NCBI GenBank assembly: GCA_963827155.1
Contig: CAWGZV010000002.1
Coordinates: forward strand, 2,852,001-2,916,000
Length of the DNA: 64,000 bases
DNA from: UTCFX2 sp963827155
GTDB lineage: Bacteria; Chloroflexota; Anaerolineae; Anaerolineales; UBA4823
Direction: 5' to 3'
Within the stretch, counting starts at the first letter, position 1, and every line of letters begins with the position of its first letter. The position numbers and the translations under genes were made by a program. This document shows, piece by piece, positions 8,277 through 17,069 of this stretch. The notes under the pieces were generated by a model. The model saw nothing but the letters and a program-made list of their open reading frames with translations. It searched no databases and was not told the DNA's origin.

Positions 8277-9586
8277 ATGAGCAGCATGATCGATCTCATT
8301 CACGAACTTTGGTTCTTGCGGCGTGATCTGGTCTCAGATGGATATGATATCGCTCTCCAGCGGCTCGCTGACGAGGTATCTGGGAGGATGAGGATCCACG
8401 AGTACCCCTCAGGGGAGAAATGCTGGACCTGGACGGTGCCTGAGAAATGGACCTGCCACGAAGCTTACCTGGAGACAATAGATGGGCATCGAATAATCGA
8501 TGCCGCCGAACACCCTCTTCATGTTGTCTCTTATTCTCTGCCCTACGAAGGGATCATTAGCCGGCAGGACCTGCTCCAGCATCTGCATGTCCACCCGCGC
8601 CTACCGGATGCAGTGCCGTTTGTCTTTAAATACTACCAGCGAGACTGGGGTCTCTGCACCAGTCAAGTCTTACGCGATTCTCTGGATCAACCAGAATATC
8701 GGGCTGTAATCCGGACTACCTTCGAGCCAGGCATGCTCAAAGTGGGCGAAGTCATCATCCCGGGTGAGAGTGAGGAGACATTCATCCTGGCGGCACATCT
8801 ATGCCACCCGGCAATGGCCAACGACGACCTTACCGGCGTGGTCGCAGGGTTAGAAGCATCTCTCACACTACTGGAGGCGCCTAAACCATATTACACCTAC
8901 CGCCTGCTGATCCTGCCAGAGACGATCGGTTCGGTAGCCTATCTCAGCCATAACGAAGATCTTATTCCCAAGATGGTTGGAGGGTTATTTCTAGAGATGC
9001 TGGGTACGAATTTCCCCATTCTCTTCAAAGCTCATTGATGCCGCAAAGCCAGGTCGATCGCTGCTTATCCCATACCCTTCCGAGACTTGACCCGCTGAGC
9101 TACCAGGCTCCTTACCGCACGGTGATCAATAATGATGAGCGCCAGTTCAATGCCCCCGGCGTGCGCGTTCCTATGCTGTCTCTATCGCGCGTCGAGCGGC
9201 GGGAATCGCCTACCTGGCCCTATCCCGAATATCACTCCAGTTTCGATACACCTGGGATTGTAACGCTCGAGCGTCTGGAGGCTTCCAAGCGGGTGATCCT
9301 GGATTTAATCGACGCCTGGGAACGCAATCAATTTGTAGTCAACAATTTCAAGGGAGAGGTATTCTGTTCCGGCTATGGAATCTGGATCGATTACCGCCAA
9401 AACCCGGAAGGACACCGCCGCCTTTTCGAGATCATGGAACGCTGCGATGGAGAACGCACAATCGCCGACATCGCGGTAGAGCTCGATATCAGTTATCAGG
9501 CTGTCTGGGAAGTCGTTGAGATGCTGCAGGAGAAAAGGCTGGTCCGGTACAGTCGTCAGCCGCAATCCACTGATCCTCACCACTGA
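8277..9586 (+). CDS. DUF4910/DUF2172 aminopeptidase-like protein with wHTH end, frameshifted
   Basis: The protein is about 436 residues and resembles the zinc aminopeptidase-like proteins of the DUF4910 group found in polysaccharide clusters. The N-terminal part has EYPSGEKCWTWTVPEKW; AAHLCHPAMANDDLTG carries the likely metal ligands (H, H and D). The last 60 residues (TIADIAVELDISYQAVWEVV) form a winged-helix domain. The reading frame breaks after NFP: one C is missing in CCCC at 9014-9017, and adding it restores NFPHSLQSSLMPQ. Both halves are otherwise conserved, so I treat this as one gene. Start 8277 follows the AAC(3)-fold stop. The true substrate is unknown; trimming an aminoacyl or peptide group on the glycan is possible. 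Confidence 0.72.
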
Positions 9587-10463
9587 AGATAAAATAAATC
9601 CGCTTTACCAAATCAAACATCAGACCAAAATTGCCCGCTGGCAAGTTCGACGTTTTCGAGCTGCGCTGCGCTGGGGCTCAGATAACCTGGACCGCACCCC
9701 TTCTGTACTGGGGAACGCCATGCCAAAATCTGGCTCCCACCTGATCAACCAGGTTGTTCAGGGGCTTGTTCATCTGGGCCCATTTGTCAATCCAGGTTTC
9801 CCACCCGTAAATCGCGATGAAGTCAATGACAAACTTTCTGACCAGGATGTGCTGGCAAACCTCCTCCAGATGCGCTCAGGGGATGTGGGGTACGGCTATG
9901 TCAAAGCGCGAGAGCCGTTTCTTTCACTTCTCTCCCAGCCGGGGCGTGCCACTGTATTTGTATACCGAGATCCCCGGGATATGATCATCTCTCATGTATT
10001 CTACGCAACTCAGATGCACCCTGGACATGGAATGCATCAATACTATAATGAAAACCTTCACACGATGGAAGAGCGAATCAACGCCGCAATTCAAGGTGTT
10101 GATCAGCCAGGCTCAATGCTCTCCCCTATTCTGGCAAAATATGAGGGGTATCTGGGATGGTTAGCGCAGCCGGCAGTGCTTTGTTTGCGTTTCGAAGACC
10201 TGATCCTCGACCGACAACCAGCGCTTGGCCGAATCCTCGACTACCTGGTTCAGCGAGGATTTCAGCCAAAATTGGCGCGTGAACGGGAAATCGAAGTATT
10301 GAAAAATGCTATAGCCCCCAAAAAATCGGGTACTTTCCGTAAAGGTCAGCCAGGGAACTGGCGCGAGCATTTTTCTCAAACGAATATCGCGAATTTCAAG
10401 GAACAAACCGGCGACCTGCTCATGAGATTGGGTTACGAGTCAACAAGCGATTGGTCGATCTGA
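9516..10463 (+). CDS. Sulfotransferase (PAPS-dependent)
   Basis: A soluble protein of about 315 residues with both PAPS-binding elements of the sulfotransferase family. The 5'-phosphosulfate loop PKSGSHL is at residues 70-76, and the 3'-phosphate motif YRDPRDMIISH begins near 150. The late RKGQPGNWREHF motif, which also binds PAPS, is near residue 280. The start is uncertain: TTG 9516 overlaps the previous gene by 71 bases, and the only other candidates are rare codons such as CTG 9570. It probably sulfates a sugar hydroxyl of the glycan. A paralogue begins at 11126, with an HD hydrolase between them. Confidence 0.85.
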   Translation: MRCCRRKGWSGTVVSRNPLILTTEDKINPLYQIKHQTKIARWQVRRFRAALRWGSDNLDRTPSVLGNAMPKSGSHLINQVVQGLVHLGPFVNPGFPPVNRDEVNDKLSDQDVLANLLQMRSGDVGYGYVKAREPFLSLLSQPGRATVFVYRDPRDMIISHVFYATQMHPGHGMHQYYNENLHTMEERINAAIQGVDQPGSMLSPILAKYEGYLGWLAQPAVLCLRFEDLILDRQPALGRILDYLVQRGFQPKLAREREIEVLKNAIAPKKSGTFRKGQPGNWREHFSQTNIANFKEQTGDLLMRLGYESTSDWSI

Positions 10464-11095
10464 ATCTTCAATTGAAAATAATATCCGATACCTCAATTCC
10501 TACACTAGCCGAAGCGAAGGACCTTTTAACCGACGCCGGGAATCGAAATCCAGGTCCATGGGTCGCACATTCTCTCCATGTCGCCGAAGCAGCGAAAACC
10601 ATCGCAGATAGGATTCCTGACATGGATGGGCAGACGGCTTACATTTTTGGATGCCTGCACGATATCGGACGCCGGTTTGGGGTGACAGGGATGCGGCATG
10701 CACTTGATGGATATCTGTTTCTACACAACCTTGATTTTGAAGGCCCCGCCAGGATCTGCATCACCCACTCATATCCCATAAAGACGGCTGCGGCTGGCTC
10801 AGGTGAATGGGACGGCACAATCGAAGAATATTATGAAGTGCAGAACTACCTGGATCGGATCGAATATGATGCCTACGACCGCCTGATCCAGCTCTGTGAT
10901 TTGATCGCTTTACCGACTGGTTTCTGTCTGATGGAAAAGAGGTTGGTGGACGTGGTGAGGCGTTATGGGTTCAATGACCATACCCTGCTCAAGTGGAATG
11001 CTTTTTTTGATGCCAAAATCGAGTTTGACCGTGCCGTGGGTGGATCAATTTACACTCTTCTGCCTGGGATTGTGGAAACTACATTTGTTAGCTGA
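10451..11095 (+). CDS. HD-domain phosphohydrolase
   Basis: A 214-residue metal-dependent hydrolase of the HD superfamily. The ligands H40, H70-D71 (in GCLHDIGRR) and a later aspartate in LCDLIALP are visible. Start TTG 10451 overlaps the upstream sulfotransferase by 13 bases, so translation is coupled. It is flanked on both sides by sulfotransferases, which release 3'-phosphoadenosine 5'-phosphate. A role in removing that by-product or another nucleotide is attractive but unproven; standard PAP phosphatases belong to other folds. The family assignment is good; the substrate is unknown. Confidence 0.8.
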   Translation: MVDLNLQLKIISDTSIPTLAEAKDLLTDAGNRNPGPWVAHSLHVAEAAKTIADRIPDMDGQTAYIFGCLHDIGRRFGVTGMRHALDGYLFLHNLDFEGPARICITHSYPIKTAAAGSGEWDGTIEEYYEVQNYLDRIEYDAYDRLIQLCDLIALPTGFCLMEKRLVDVVRRYGFNDHTLLKWNAFFDAKIEFDRAVGGSIYTLLPGIVETTFVS

Positions 11096-11125
11096 TCTCT
11101 GCTTGCAGAATTGACAATAGAGAAA

Positions 11126-12031
11126 ATGAATCGAAAATTCGACCTGCCGGCAAGGCTTGCCCGCCGCAGCGCTCGCAGGATGGGCGTCCTTCTGCGTTTC
11201 CACAAGTTATCTTTCGGAAAAACACCTATCCTTTTTGCGAATTCATTCCCGAAAAGCGGGACTCACCTTCTCACTCAAATTATGCAAGGTTTTTCCTGTC
11301 TGGGTCTGGCGGTGGATTCTGGCCTGCCGGCGGTCGTGACCTTCGATGGCTTCTCTGGACGCCAACGAAGCGATGGCGAAATCTTGGACGATTTACAACG
11401 CCTGCTTCCTGGAGATATCGCTTATGGACATGTCCACGCCTTTCCCAAGGCAGTGGATCTTCTCTGCCAGGACGCCTATGCCGCTTACTTTATCCTGCGT
11501 GATCCTCGAGATGTGGTTGTCTCCCATGTCCACTACATTGCCGAGATGGCTCCAAATCACATCCACCACCGTTATTATCATGAAGTTCTGCACAGTTTCG
11601 ATGAAAGGCTTGAAGCCAGCATTTGCGGCGTTTCAATAACCGAGCTTGAACGTGCGTCTGGGATGCCAGTTCTTGAGCCGCTTCCAGACATCGCAACCCG
11701 CTTCACCCCTTATCTCGATTGGCTGGCACATCCAGAAATATTAACACTGCGATATGAAGAGTTCTTCACCGATCGAGAGATTTTCTTGGGAAAGATATTC
11801 GATCAAGCTGTACGGCGCGGTTTTTCTTCCCAGAGAAGCCAAGGTGAAGCCATCCACCTATTGGAGAATAATATTAATCCGCAGCGCTCGCCAACTTTTC
11901 GCAGCGGCAAGGTCGGTGGTTGGCGAGAATGCTTTAATGAGAATCACAAGAGTCTGTTTGCTCAAATCAGCGGTGATCTAATGGTTAGGTTGGGGTATGA
12001 ATACCAACCTAAGGAATCTCCCGGAAAATAA
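11126..12031 (+). CDS. Sulfotransferase (PAPS-dependent), paralogue
   Basis: A protein of about 302 residues, closely related to the one beginning at 9516. Counted from an in-frame TTG at 11111, the PAPS loop FPKSGTHL is at 46-53 and RDPRDVVVSH starts at 129. The C-terminal FRSGKVGGWRE motif is present. The two proteins align over their full length, including the R-Y-Y-x-E region in the middle, so they arose by duplication with the HD gene between them. ATG 11126 is preferred over TTG 11111. It probably modifies a different position or residue of the same polymer. Confidence 0.83.
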   Translation: MNRKFDLPARLARRSARRMGVLLRFHKLSFGKTPILFANSFPKSGTHLLTQIMQGFSCLGLAVDSGLPAVVTFDGFSGRQRSDGEILDDLQRLLPGDIAYGHVHAFPKAVDLLCQDAYAAYFILRDPRDVVVSHVHYIAEMAPNHIHHRYYHEVLHSFDERLEASICGVSITELERASGMPVLEPLPDIATRFTPYLDWLAHPEILTLRYEEFFTDREIFLGKIFDQAVRRGFSSQRSQGEAIHLLENNINPQRSPTFRSGKVGGWRECFNENHKSLFAQISGDLMVRLGYEYQPKESPGK

Positions 12032-12064
12032 CCATTATGCAGCTACAGGTGGGATAATGACTAG

Positions 12065-12100
12065 TGCTAAAATCCTGATAGATAGAGACAGTCAGTCTCT
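12065..12100 (+). promoter_or_regulatory. Extended -10 promoter and leader hairpin before second cytidylyltransferase
   Basis: TGcTAAAAT at 12065-12073 matches an extended -10 element, with CC after it as in other candidates in this window. No clear -35 is visible. A start near 12080 would give a leader containing the inverted repeat AGAGAC/GTCTCT (12084-12089 and 12095-12100, 5-base loop) before ATG 12116. This 84-base gap is one of the few in the region, which supports a new transcription start. Confidence 0.4.
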
Positions 12101-12115
12101 CAATGGGTTGCTAAA

Positions 12116-12784
12116 ATGACCACCATTGCCGCTCTCGTTCCCATGCGACATCATTCCCAGCGGGTGCCGGGTAAGAACTTTCGCCCGCTGGCTGAAAAGC
12201 CGCTCTACCAGCACATCATAACCACTTTGATGGCTTGTCCAGAGATTGATCGAATAGCTGTCGACACCGATAGCGAGCCGATCATGAGTGGTCTTCGTTT
12301 GAACTTTCCCTCAGTTACAGTGCTTGAACGCCCTCCAGAGCTGCGCGCCGACCACATTCCTATGAATGAAGTCCTGGCATACGATACCGGCCAGGTGAAT
12401 GCAGATTTCTATTTGCAAACTCACAGTACCAATCCTCTCCTCAAGCCGGAAACAATCTCCCGTGCCCTCCAAATATTTCAGACCGAATATCCTTCTTCCG
12501 ATTCGCTGTTCTCGGTCACACGCATTCAGACACGCCTGTGGGACCAGCTAGGTCGAGCGATCAACCACAATCCTGCAATCCTGCTTCAAACCCAGCACCT
12601 GCCGCCTGTCTACGAGGAAAATTCCTGCTTGTATGTCTTCACTCGCCAGAACCTGCTCTCAAGACGCAACAGGCTGGGAGTGCGACCATATCTTTTTGAG
12701 ATCGACGCCGCCGAAGCCTGGGATATCGATGAAGAGCTAGATTTCGAAATCGTAGAATTTCTGCTCAGCCGCAGGCAGCCCTGA
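12116..12784 (+). CDS. Second acylneuraminate-type cytidylyltransferase
   Basis: A 222-residue member of the CMP-sugar synthetase family, different from the first one in the window. The nucleotide-binding loop is present in a variant form, MRHHSQRVPGKN (residues 9-20), where H-H replaces the usual x-G after the arginine; K-N is kept. AVDTDSEPI and LQTHSTNPLL follow at family positions. It is grouped with a 2-hydroxyacid dehydrogenase and an SDR rather than with a NeuB gene, so it may activate another 2-keto acid sugar. The substrate is unknown. Confidence 0.78.
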   Translation: MTTIAALVPMRHHSQRVPGKNFRPLAEKPLYQHIITTLMACPEIDRIAVDTDSEPIMSGLRLNFPSVTVLERPPELRADHIPMNEVLAYDTGQVNADFYLQTHSTNPLLKPETISRALQIFQTEYPSSDSLFSVTRIQTRLWDQLGRAINHNPAILLQTQHLPPVYEENSCLYVFTRQNLLSRRNRLGVRPYLFEIDAAEAWDIDEELDFEIVEFLLSRRQP

Positions 12785-12818
12785 TTTTTTCACATCGCAG
12801 TAAAACGGAAAGAGAATA

Positions 12819-13778
12819 ATGTCCACCGTCCTTGTCTCTGCTCCCTATTTAATTCCGATTATCGACCGCCTGCGACCGTTTTTTGAGAGATACCAGATCG
12901 AACTCGTCGTCGCTCCAGTTACAGAACGCCTCAATGAAAACGATCTGCTCAAAATAGCCGGAACTTTCGATGGCGCGCTTTGCGGCGACGATCAATACAC
13001 CGCCTCCGTATTGGAAGCCTGTGCCCCACGCCTTAAAGTGGTCTCAAAATGGGGAACAGGTATCGATTCGATCGATCAGCAAGCTGCCTCCAGGCTAGGC
13101 ATCAAAATCGGGCGCACCCCCAATGCATTCACGCTGCCGGTCGCGGACAGTATATTTGGCTACATGCTTGCATTCGTTCGAAAGCAGCCCTGGATGGACA
13201 AAGCGATGAAACTCGGCATCTGGGAGAAAATTCCGGGACGCTCTTTGAGCGAATGCACGCTTGGTGTCGTAGGGGTTGGGAATATTGGCAAGGCGGTGCT
13301 TCGCCGTGGGAGAGCATTCGGGATGCACCTTTTAGGCACTGATATTATCGAGATCGCCCCGGATTTCATCAGAGAAAATGAAATCAATATGACTCATCTT
13401 GAAGATTTGCTCATCCGGTCGGACTTTGTCAGTCTGAACTGCGACCTTAACCCAAGCAGCCATCACCTGATCAATTCAGAAACGCTTTCCTGGATGCGTC
13501 CAAATTCAATCTTGATCAACACTGCTCGAGGGACGATCGTGGATGAAGCAGCATTAATTACAGCTCTCCAATCTGGGATGATTGCTGGGGCAGCGCTCGA
13601 TGTATTTGAAAACGAGCCCCTACCTGTAGAGAGCCCCCTGTTAAAAATGGATAACGTTTTACTTGCTCCTCACAATGCCAATTCCAGCCCTGCCGCCTGG
13701 GAGCGAGTCCATCTTAAGACGATCTTCAACCTGCTGGATGGGTTGGGGATAACGCCACCAGGCGAGATCACTTTTTAG
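12819..13778 (+). CDS. D-2-hydroxyacid dehydrogenase (SerA-like)
   Basis: A 319-residue NAD-dependent enzyme of the D-isomer-specific 2-hydroxyacid dehydrogenase family. GVGNIG at 152-157 is the dinucleotide loop, with D175 after the second strand. The catalytic triad is R237 (in NTARG), E266 (in ENEP) and H285 (in APHNAN). It lacks the ACT regulatory domain of biosynthetic phosphoglycerate dehydrogenases. GAGAATA stands before ATG 12819. Placed between a CMP-sugar synthetase and an SDR, it probably acts on a sugar-acid or glycerate-type precursor of a glycan substituent; this is inference from neighbours. Confidence 0.82.
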   Translation: MSTVLVSAPYLIPIIDRLRPFFERYQIELVVAPVTERLNENDLLKIAGTFDGALCGDDQYTASVLEACAPRLKVVSKWGTGIDSIDQQAASRLGIKIGRTPNAFTLPVADSIFGYMLAFVRKQPWMDKAMKLGIWEKIPGRSLSECTLGVVGVGNIGKAVLRRGRAFGMHLLGTDIIEIAPDFIRENEINMTHLEDLLIRSDFVSLNCDLNPSSHHLINSETLSWMRPNSILINTARGTIVDEAALITALQSGMIAGAALDVFENEPLPVESPLLKMDNVLLAPHNANSSPAAWERVHLKTIFNLLDGLGITPPGEITF

Positions 13779-13852
13779 TCTGCTAACAACCATAAAACGC
13801 GCTATCAGGCTACAAATCAGATCGAAAAAACCGATAAATTAAAAGAGGAAAA

Positions 13853-14623
13853 ATGCCCGAAAATGGTCTTGAAAAAACCGTGCTCATTACAGGCGCAGCA
13901 GGAGGGATCGGACGCGCCACAGTTGCTCTTTTTTCCGACAAGGGATGGCGGGTGATCGGTGTTGACCGCGCCGAGTTTGGCAGCGATTTCCCTTCGAATG
14001 GTCTGTTTATCCAATCGGATATATCGATAGGGGCAAATATGCAGACCATTTTTGATCAAGCTCGCACATTTTCGGACTGCCTCAATGCCCTGGTCAACAA
14101 TGCAGCCCTTCAAATCGCAAAACCGCTGCTGCAGACGAGCGTGGAAGAATGGGATGCCGTCATGGCATCTAACTTGCGTTCGGTCTTCCTGGCTGCCAGG
14201 CTGGCCTTCCCATTATTTCAAAAAGCTGGTGGCGGAGCGATCGTTAATGTCTCGTCGGTGCATGCAGTTGCCACCTCTGCAAATATTGCAGCCTATGCAG
14301 CCAGTAAAGGCGGGATGTTGGCGCTGACCCGCGCCATTGCGATTGAGTTCGCTCCCGACAATATTCGCTGCAACGCGATCCTGCCGGGTGCAGTCGACAC
14401 CCCGATGCTGCGCGCCGGACTAAACCGTGGCCATCTTCTTGGTGGCGATATCCACGAGCGGTTGGATAATCTGGCACGAAAAACCGTAAATGGGCGGGTC
14501 GGCCAACCGGCCGAAATCGCCCATTCGATATATTTCCTTGCTGACGAGACCCAATCTTCTTTCATGACCGGGCAAGCCCTCGTGATCGATGGTGGAGCTA
14601 CCGCCCGCTTAAGCACAGAATAA
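13853..14623 (+). CDS. Short-chain dehydrogenase/reductase
   Basis: A 256-residue classical SDR. The cofactor loop TGAAGGIG is at 13-20, NNAA near 82-85, serine in VNVSS at 134-135, and the catalytic Y148-x3-K152 in YAASKGG. The C-terminal VIDGGA motif is intact. AGAGGAAAA forms a strong ribosome-binding site before ATG 13853. D38 after the second strand favours NAD over NADP. The gene is in a group with the second cytidylyltransferase, mirroring the SDR-neuA pair at the left edge of the window. Confidence 0.85.
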   Translation: MPENGLEKTVLITGAAGGIGRATVALFSDKGWRVIGVDRAEFGSDFPSNGLFIQSDISIGANMQTIFDQARTFSDCLNALVNNAALQIAKPLLQTSVEEWDAVMASNLRSVFLAARLAFPLFQKAGGGAIVNVSSVHAVATSANIAAYAASKGGMLALTRAIAIEFAPDNIRCNAILPGAVDTPMLRAGLNRGHLLGGDIHERLDNLARKTVNGRVGQPAEIAHSIYFLADETQSSFMTGQALVIDGGATARLSTE

Positions 14624-14632
14624 TCTAAGACT

Positions 14633-15448
14633 ATGTCTACAACCAAGGAAAACATCAAACGCGCAACCCCGGACTCGCTCTGGATGGCAGGACGCAACAG
14701 TTGGAGTGCTCTTCAGAACGCGGCATTATGGCCTTCTGCGGCGCTGCACCCCTGGCGAAGGGAAAGCATCCGCCGCCTCAGTGAGCTGAAGGATATTCAC
14801 AAGGATCAGCGCTGCTTTATCATCGGTAACGGTCCAAGCCTTAAAAAGACTGATCTCTCCCTTCTTAAGCGTGAATTTACATTTGGAATGAACCGCATCT
14901 ACCTGGGATTCGAAGAGATGGGTTTCGAGACTTCGTATTTCCTGACCATAAACAGCCTGGTGATCGAGCAGTGCGCCGACGATATTCGTCGTTTGAAAAT
15001 GCCACGTTTTGTTTCCTGGCGCTCGCGCAGCCTGATCGGTCAGGCACCTGACTTGAACTTCCTTCACACAACCTACACAGGCGTAAAATTTGCCCAAGAT
15101 GTCCGCGGTCGGGTTTGGGAAGGCGGCACAGTCACCAATGTTGCCCTTCAGCTTGCTTTCCATATGGGTTTTCAGCAGGCCATTTTGGTAGGCGTTGATC
15201 ACAGTTATTCCGCCCAAGGGAAGCCAAATTCAACCGTCGTCTCACAGGGTGATGATAAAGACCATTTTCACGTGAATTACTTCGGTAAAGGCTTTCGCTG
15301 GCAGCTGCCTGACCTGGAGACTTCCGAAAAAGGCTACCAGCTGGTCCGCGGATCTTATGAAGCCGCCGGCCGCCAGGTGCTTGATGCAACTGTGGACGGG
15401 AAGCTTAGCATATTTCCAAAAGTAGTTTACGAATCTCTCTTCGGATGA
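14633..15448 (+). CDS. DUF115/MptE-like protein
   Basis: A 271-residue protein with the DUF115 pattern. CFIIGNGPSLKKTDL lies near residue 60, FGMNRIYLGF follows, and GGTVTNVALQLAFHMG with ILVGVDHSY lies in the second half. Related proteins are the archaeal 6-hydroxymethylpterin diphosphokinase MptE and the Maf glycosyltransferases that add nonulosonic acids to flagellin. In this cluster a sugar-transfer role fits better than pterin synthesis, but the sequence alone does not decide. Its stop overlaps the next start by four bases (ATGA). Confidence 0.7.
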   Translation: MSTTKENIKRATPDSLWMAGRNSWSALQNAALWPSAALHPWRRESIRRLSELKDIHKDQRCFIIGNGPSLKKTDLSLLKREFTFGMNRIYLGFEEMGFETSYFLTINSLVIEQCADDIRRLKMPRFVSWRSRSLIGQAPDLNFLHTTYTGVKFAQDVRGRVWEGGTVTNVALQLAFHMGFQQAILVGVDHSYSAQGKPNSTVVSQGDDKDHFHVNYFGKGFRWQLPDLETSEKGYQLVRGSYEAAGRQVLDATVDGKLSIFPKVVYESLFG

Positions 15449-17052
15449 ACGAAAAACAACAGCCTCCGAAAAAAATTATCAATCGAGATCAAATCCTAGC
15501 AACGATTATCCTGGCGGTGATATTCGTGCTTGGGGCAGCCTTGCGGCTTTATGACCTTACCGACCAGCCGATCGACTTTCATCCTACACGCCAACTACGA
15601 GGGGCAATTATCGCCCGCGGGATGTACTACCAGCTGCTGCCTTCCGCCGATCCGACAAGGCGCGAACAGGCGGTCGCATTCCAGTCGTCTACCGGGCAGT
15701 ATGAGCCCTCCATCCTGGAAGGTTTGCTTGCAGTCAGCTACCTCGCTTTAGGAGCGGAAGCCCCCTGGCTGGCACGGGTATACAACACGATATTCTGGCT
15801 GATTGGTGGTCTGGCTCTATTTGACCTAGGCCGTCGATTCCTATCTTCAGAATCTGACACTACAACATTACCAACAATACTATCTTCATCATCGATCGCT
15901 GCATTCTGCGGATTGGCTTATTACGTGGTGCTCCCATTCAGCGTGCAAGCCAGCCGCTCCTTCCAACCTGACCCGGGTATGGCTGTCTGGATTATTCTCG
16001 CAGCCTGGGGAAGCTTCCGCTGGTTAGTGCAGCCAAGATGGAAATGGGCAATCATAACCGGGGGATGCGCGGGTCTGGCTGTGCTTACCAAGGCAGTTGC
16101 TTTTTACCCAATTGCCGGGTTGCTGACCGCGGTAGTGCTTTCGGCCCATAAGAAAAAAGGGAGGTCGTTAGTCGGCACTGTACGCCAGGTCATAATTAAT
16201 CCTCAAATCTGGATTATGGCATCCTTTACGATCTTGCCCACCCTGGTTTATTATGCCAGCCGCGGCGGTCGGGCATCAGAGTACTTCAGCTCCTGGACGC
16301 TTGCTCTCTCCCACTTGCTGCTAGAACCTTTAACATATTTACGCTGGTTAAATCTGGTTCAAGAGCTTATTTCACCACTGGCCCTCATTGCCGCGGTCCT
16401 TGGAATCATCACCGCCCGAAACCACGCCCGATACATTCTTATTGGACTTTGGACAGGCTACATCGCCTATGGGCTGTTCCTGCCATACCAGATGACATCG
16501 CACAGTTACTACCATCTGCAGCTTGTCCCTATTACCGCCCTTTCGATAATTCCTTGCGCCGCAGTTGTGGTTGAATGGCTTTTCTCACGGTCAAAGATCT
16601 GGCGAACCGCTGCAGCCATTAGTTTACTGGCGATAATCGCTTTCTCGAGCTGGCAGGCACTGATTCCGCTGTACAGCAAGGATTACCGCAGTGAGCCAAA
16701 CTATTGGCAGGAAATCGCCTCCTACCTGCCGCAGGACGGAAAAATCATTGCACTCACTCAGGATTACGGCTACCGATTGATGTATTACGGATGGCGCAAG
16801 GTAACGCTTTGGCCGGATCGCGGCGAAATCCGGTTAAGCGGATTGCGCGGCAGCGATAAAGACTTCCAGGATTATTTTGTGAAGCGGATCAATGGAAAGA
16901 GCTATTTCTTAATAACAGCTTTCAACCAATTCGAAGATCAACCAGCACTAAAACAGGTTCTGAATGATGAATTTCCGATCCTGGCTCAGGGCAAAGGGTA
17001 TCTTATCTTCGATCTCCAAAATCCAAAGAATTCATGGATGGGGCAGGGTTAG
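15445..17052 (+). CDS. GT39/PMT-like polytopic glycosyltransferase
   Basis: A 535-residue integral membrane protein with about ten hydrophobic segments. Early LRLYDLTDQPIDFHP after the first membrane helix is typical of the GT-C fold (dolichol-phosphate-mannosyltransferase-like), with the acidic catalytic residue in the first outer loop. Such enzymes use a lipid-linked sugar and act on the outer face. A soluble C-terminal stretch of about 120 residues ends the protein. It is coupled to the DUF115 gene by an ATGA overlap. Confidence 0.7.
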   Translation: MNEKQQPPKKIINRDQILATIILAVIFVLGAALRLYDLTDQPIDFHPTRQLRGAIIARGMYYQLLPSADPTRREQAVAFQSSTGQYEPSILEGLLAVSYLALGAEAPWLARVYNTIFWLIGGLALFDLGRRFLSSESDTTTLPTILSSSSIAAFCGLAYYVVLPFSVQASRSFQPDPGMAVWIILAAWGSFRWLVQPRWKWAIITGGCAGLAVLTKAVAFYPIAGLLTAVVLSAHKKKGRSLVGTVRQVIINPQIWIMASFTILPTLVYYASRGGRASEYFSSWTLALSHLLLEPLTYLRWLNLVQELISPLALIAAVLGIITARNHARYILIGLWTGYIAYGLFLPYQMTSHSYYHLQLVPITALSIIPCAAVVVEWLFSRSKIWRTAAAISLLAIIAFSSWQALIPLYSKDYRSEPNYWQEIASYLPQDGKIIALTQDYGYRLMYYGWRKVTLWPDRGEIRLSGLRGSDKDFQDYFVKRINGKSYFLITAFNQFEDQPALKQVLNDEFPILAQGKGYLIFDLQNPKNSWMGQG

Positions 17053-17069
17053 CGCAACCCTGTTATAGA

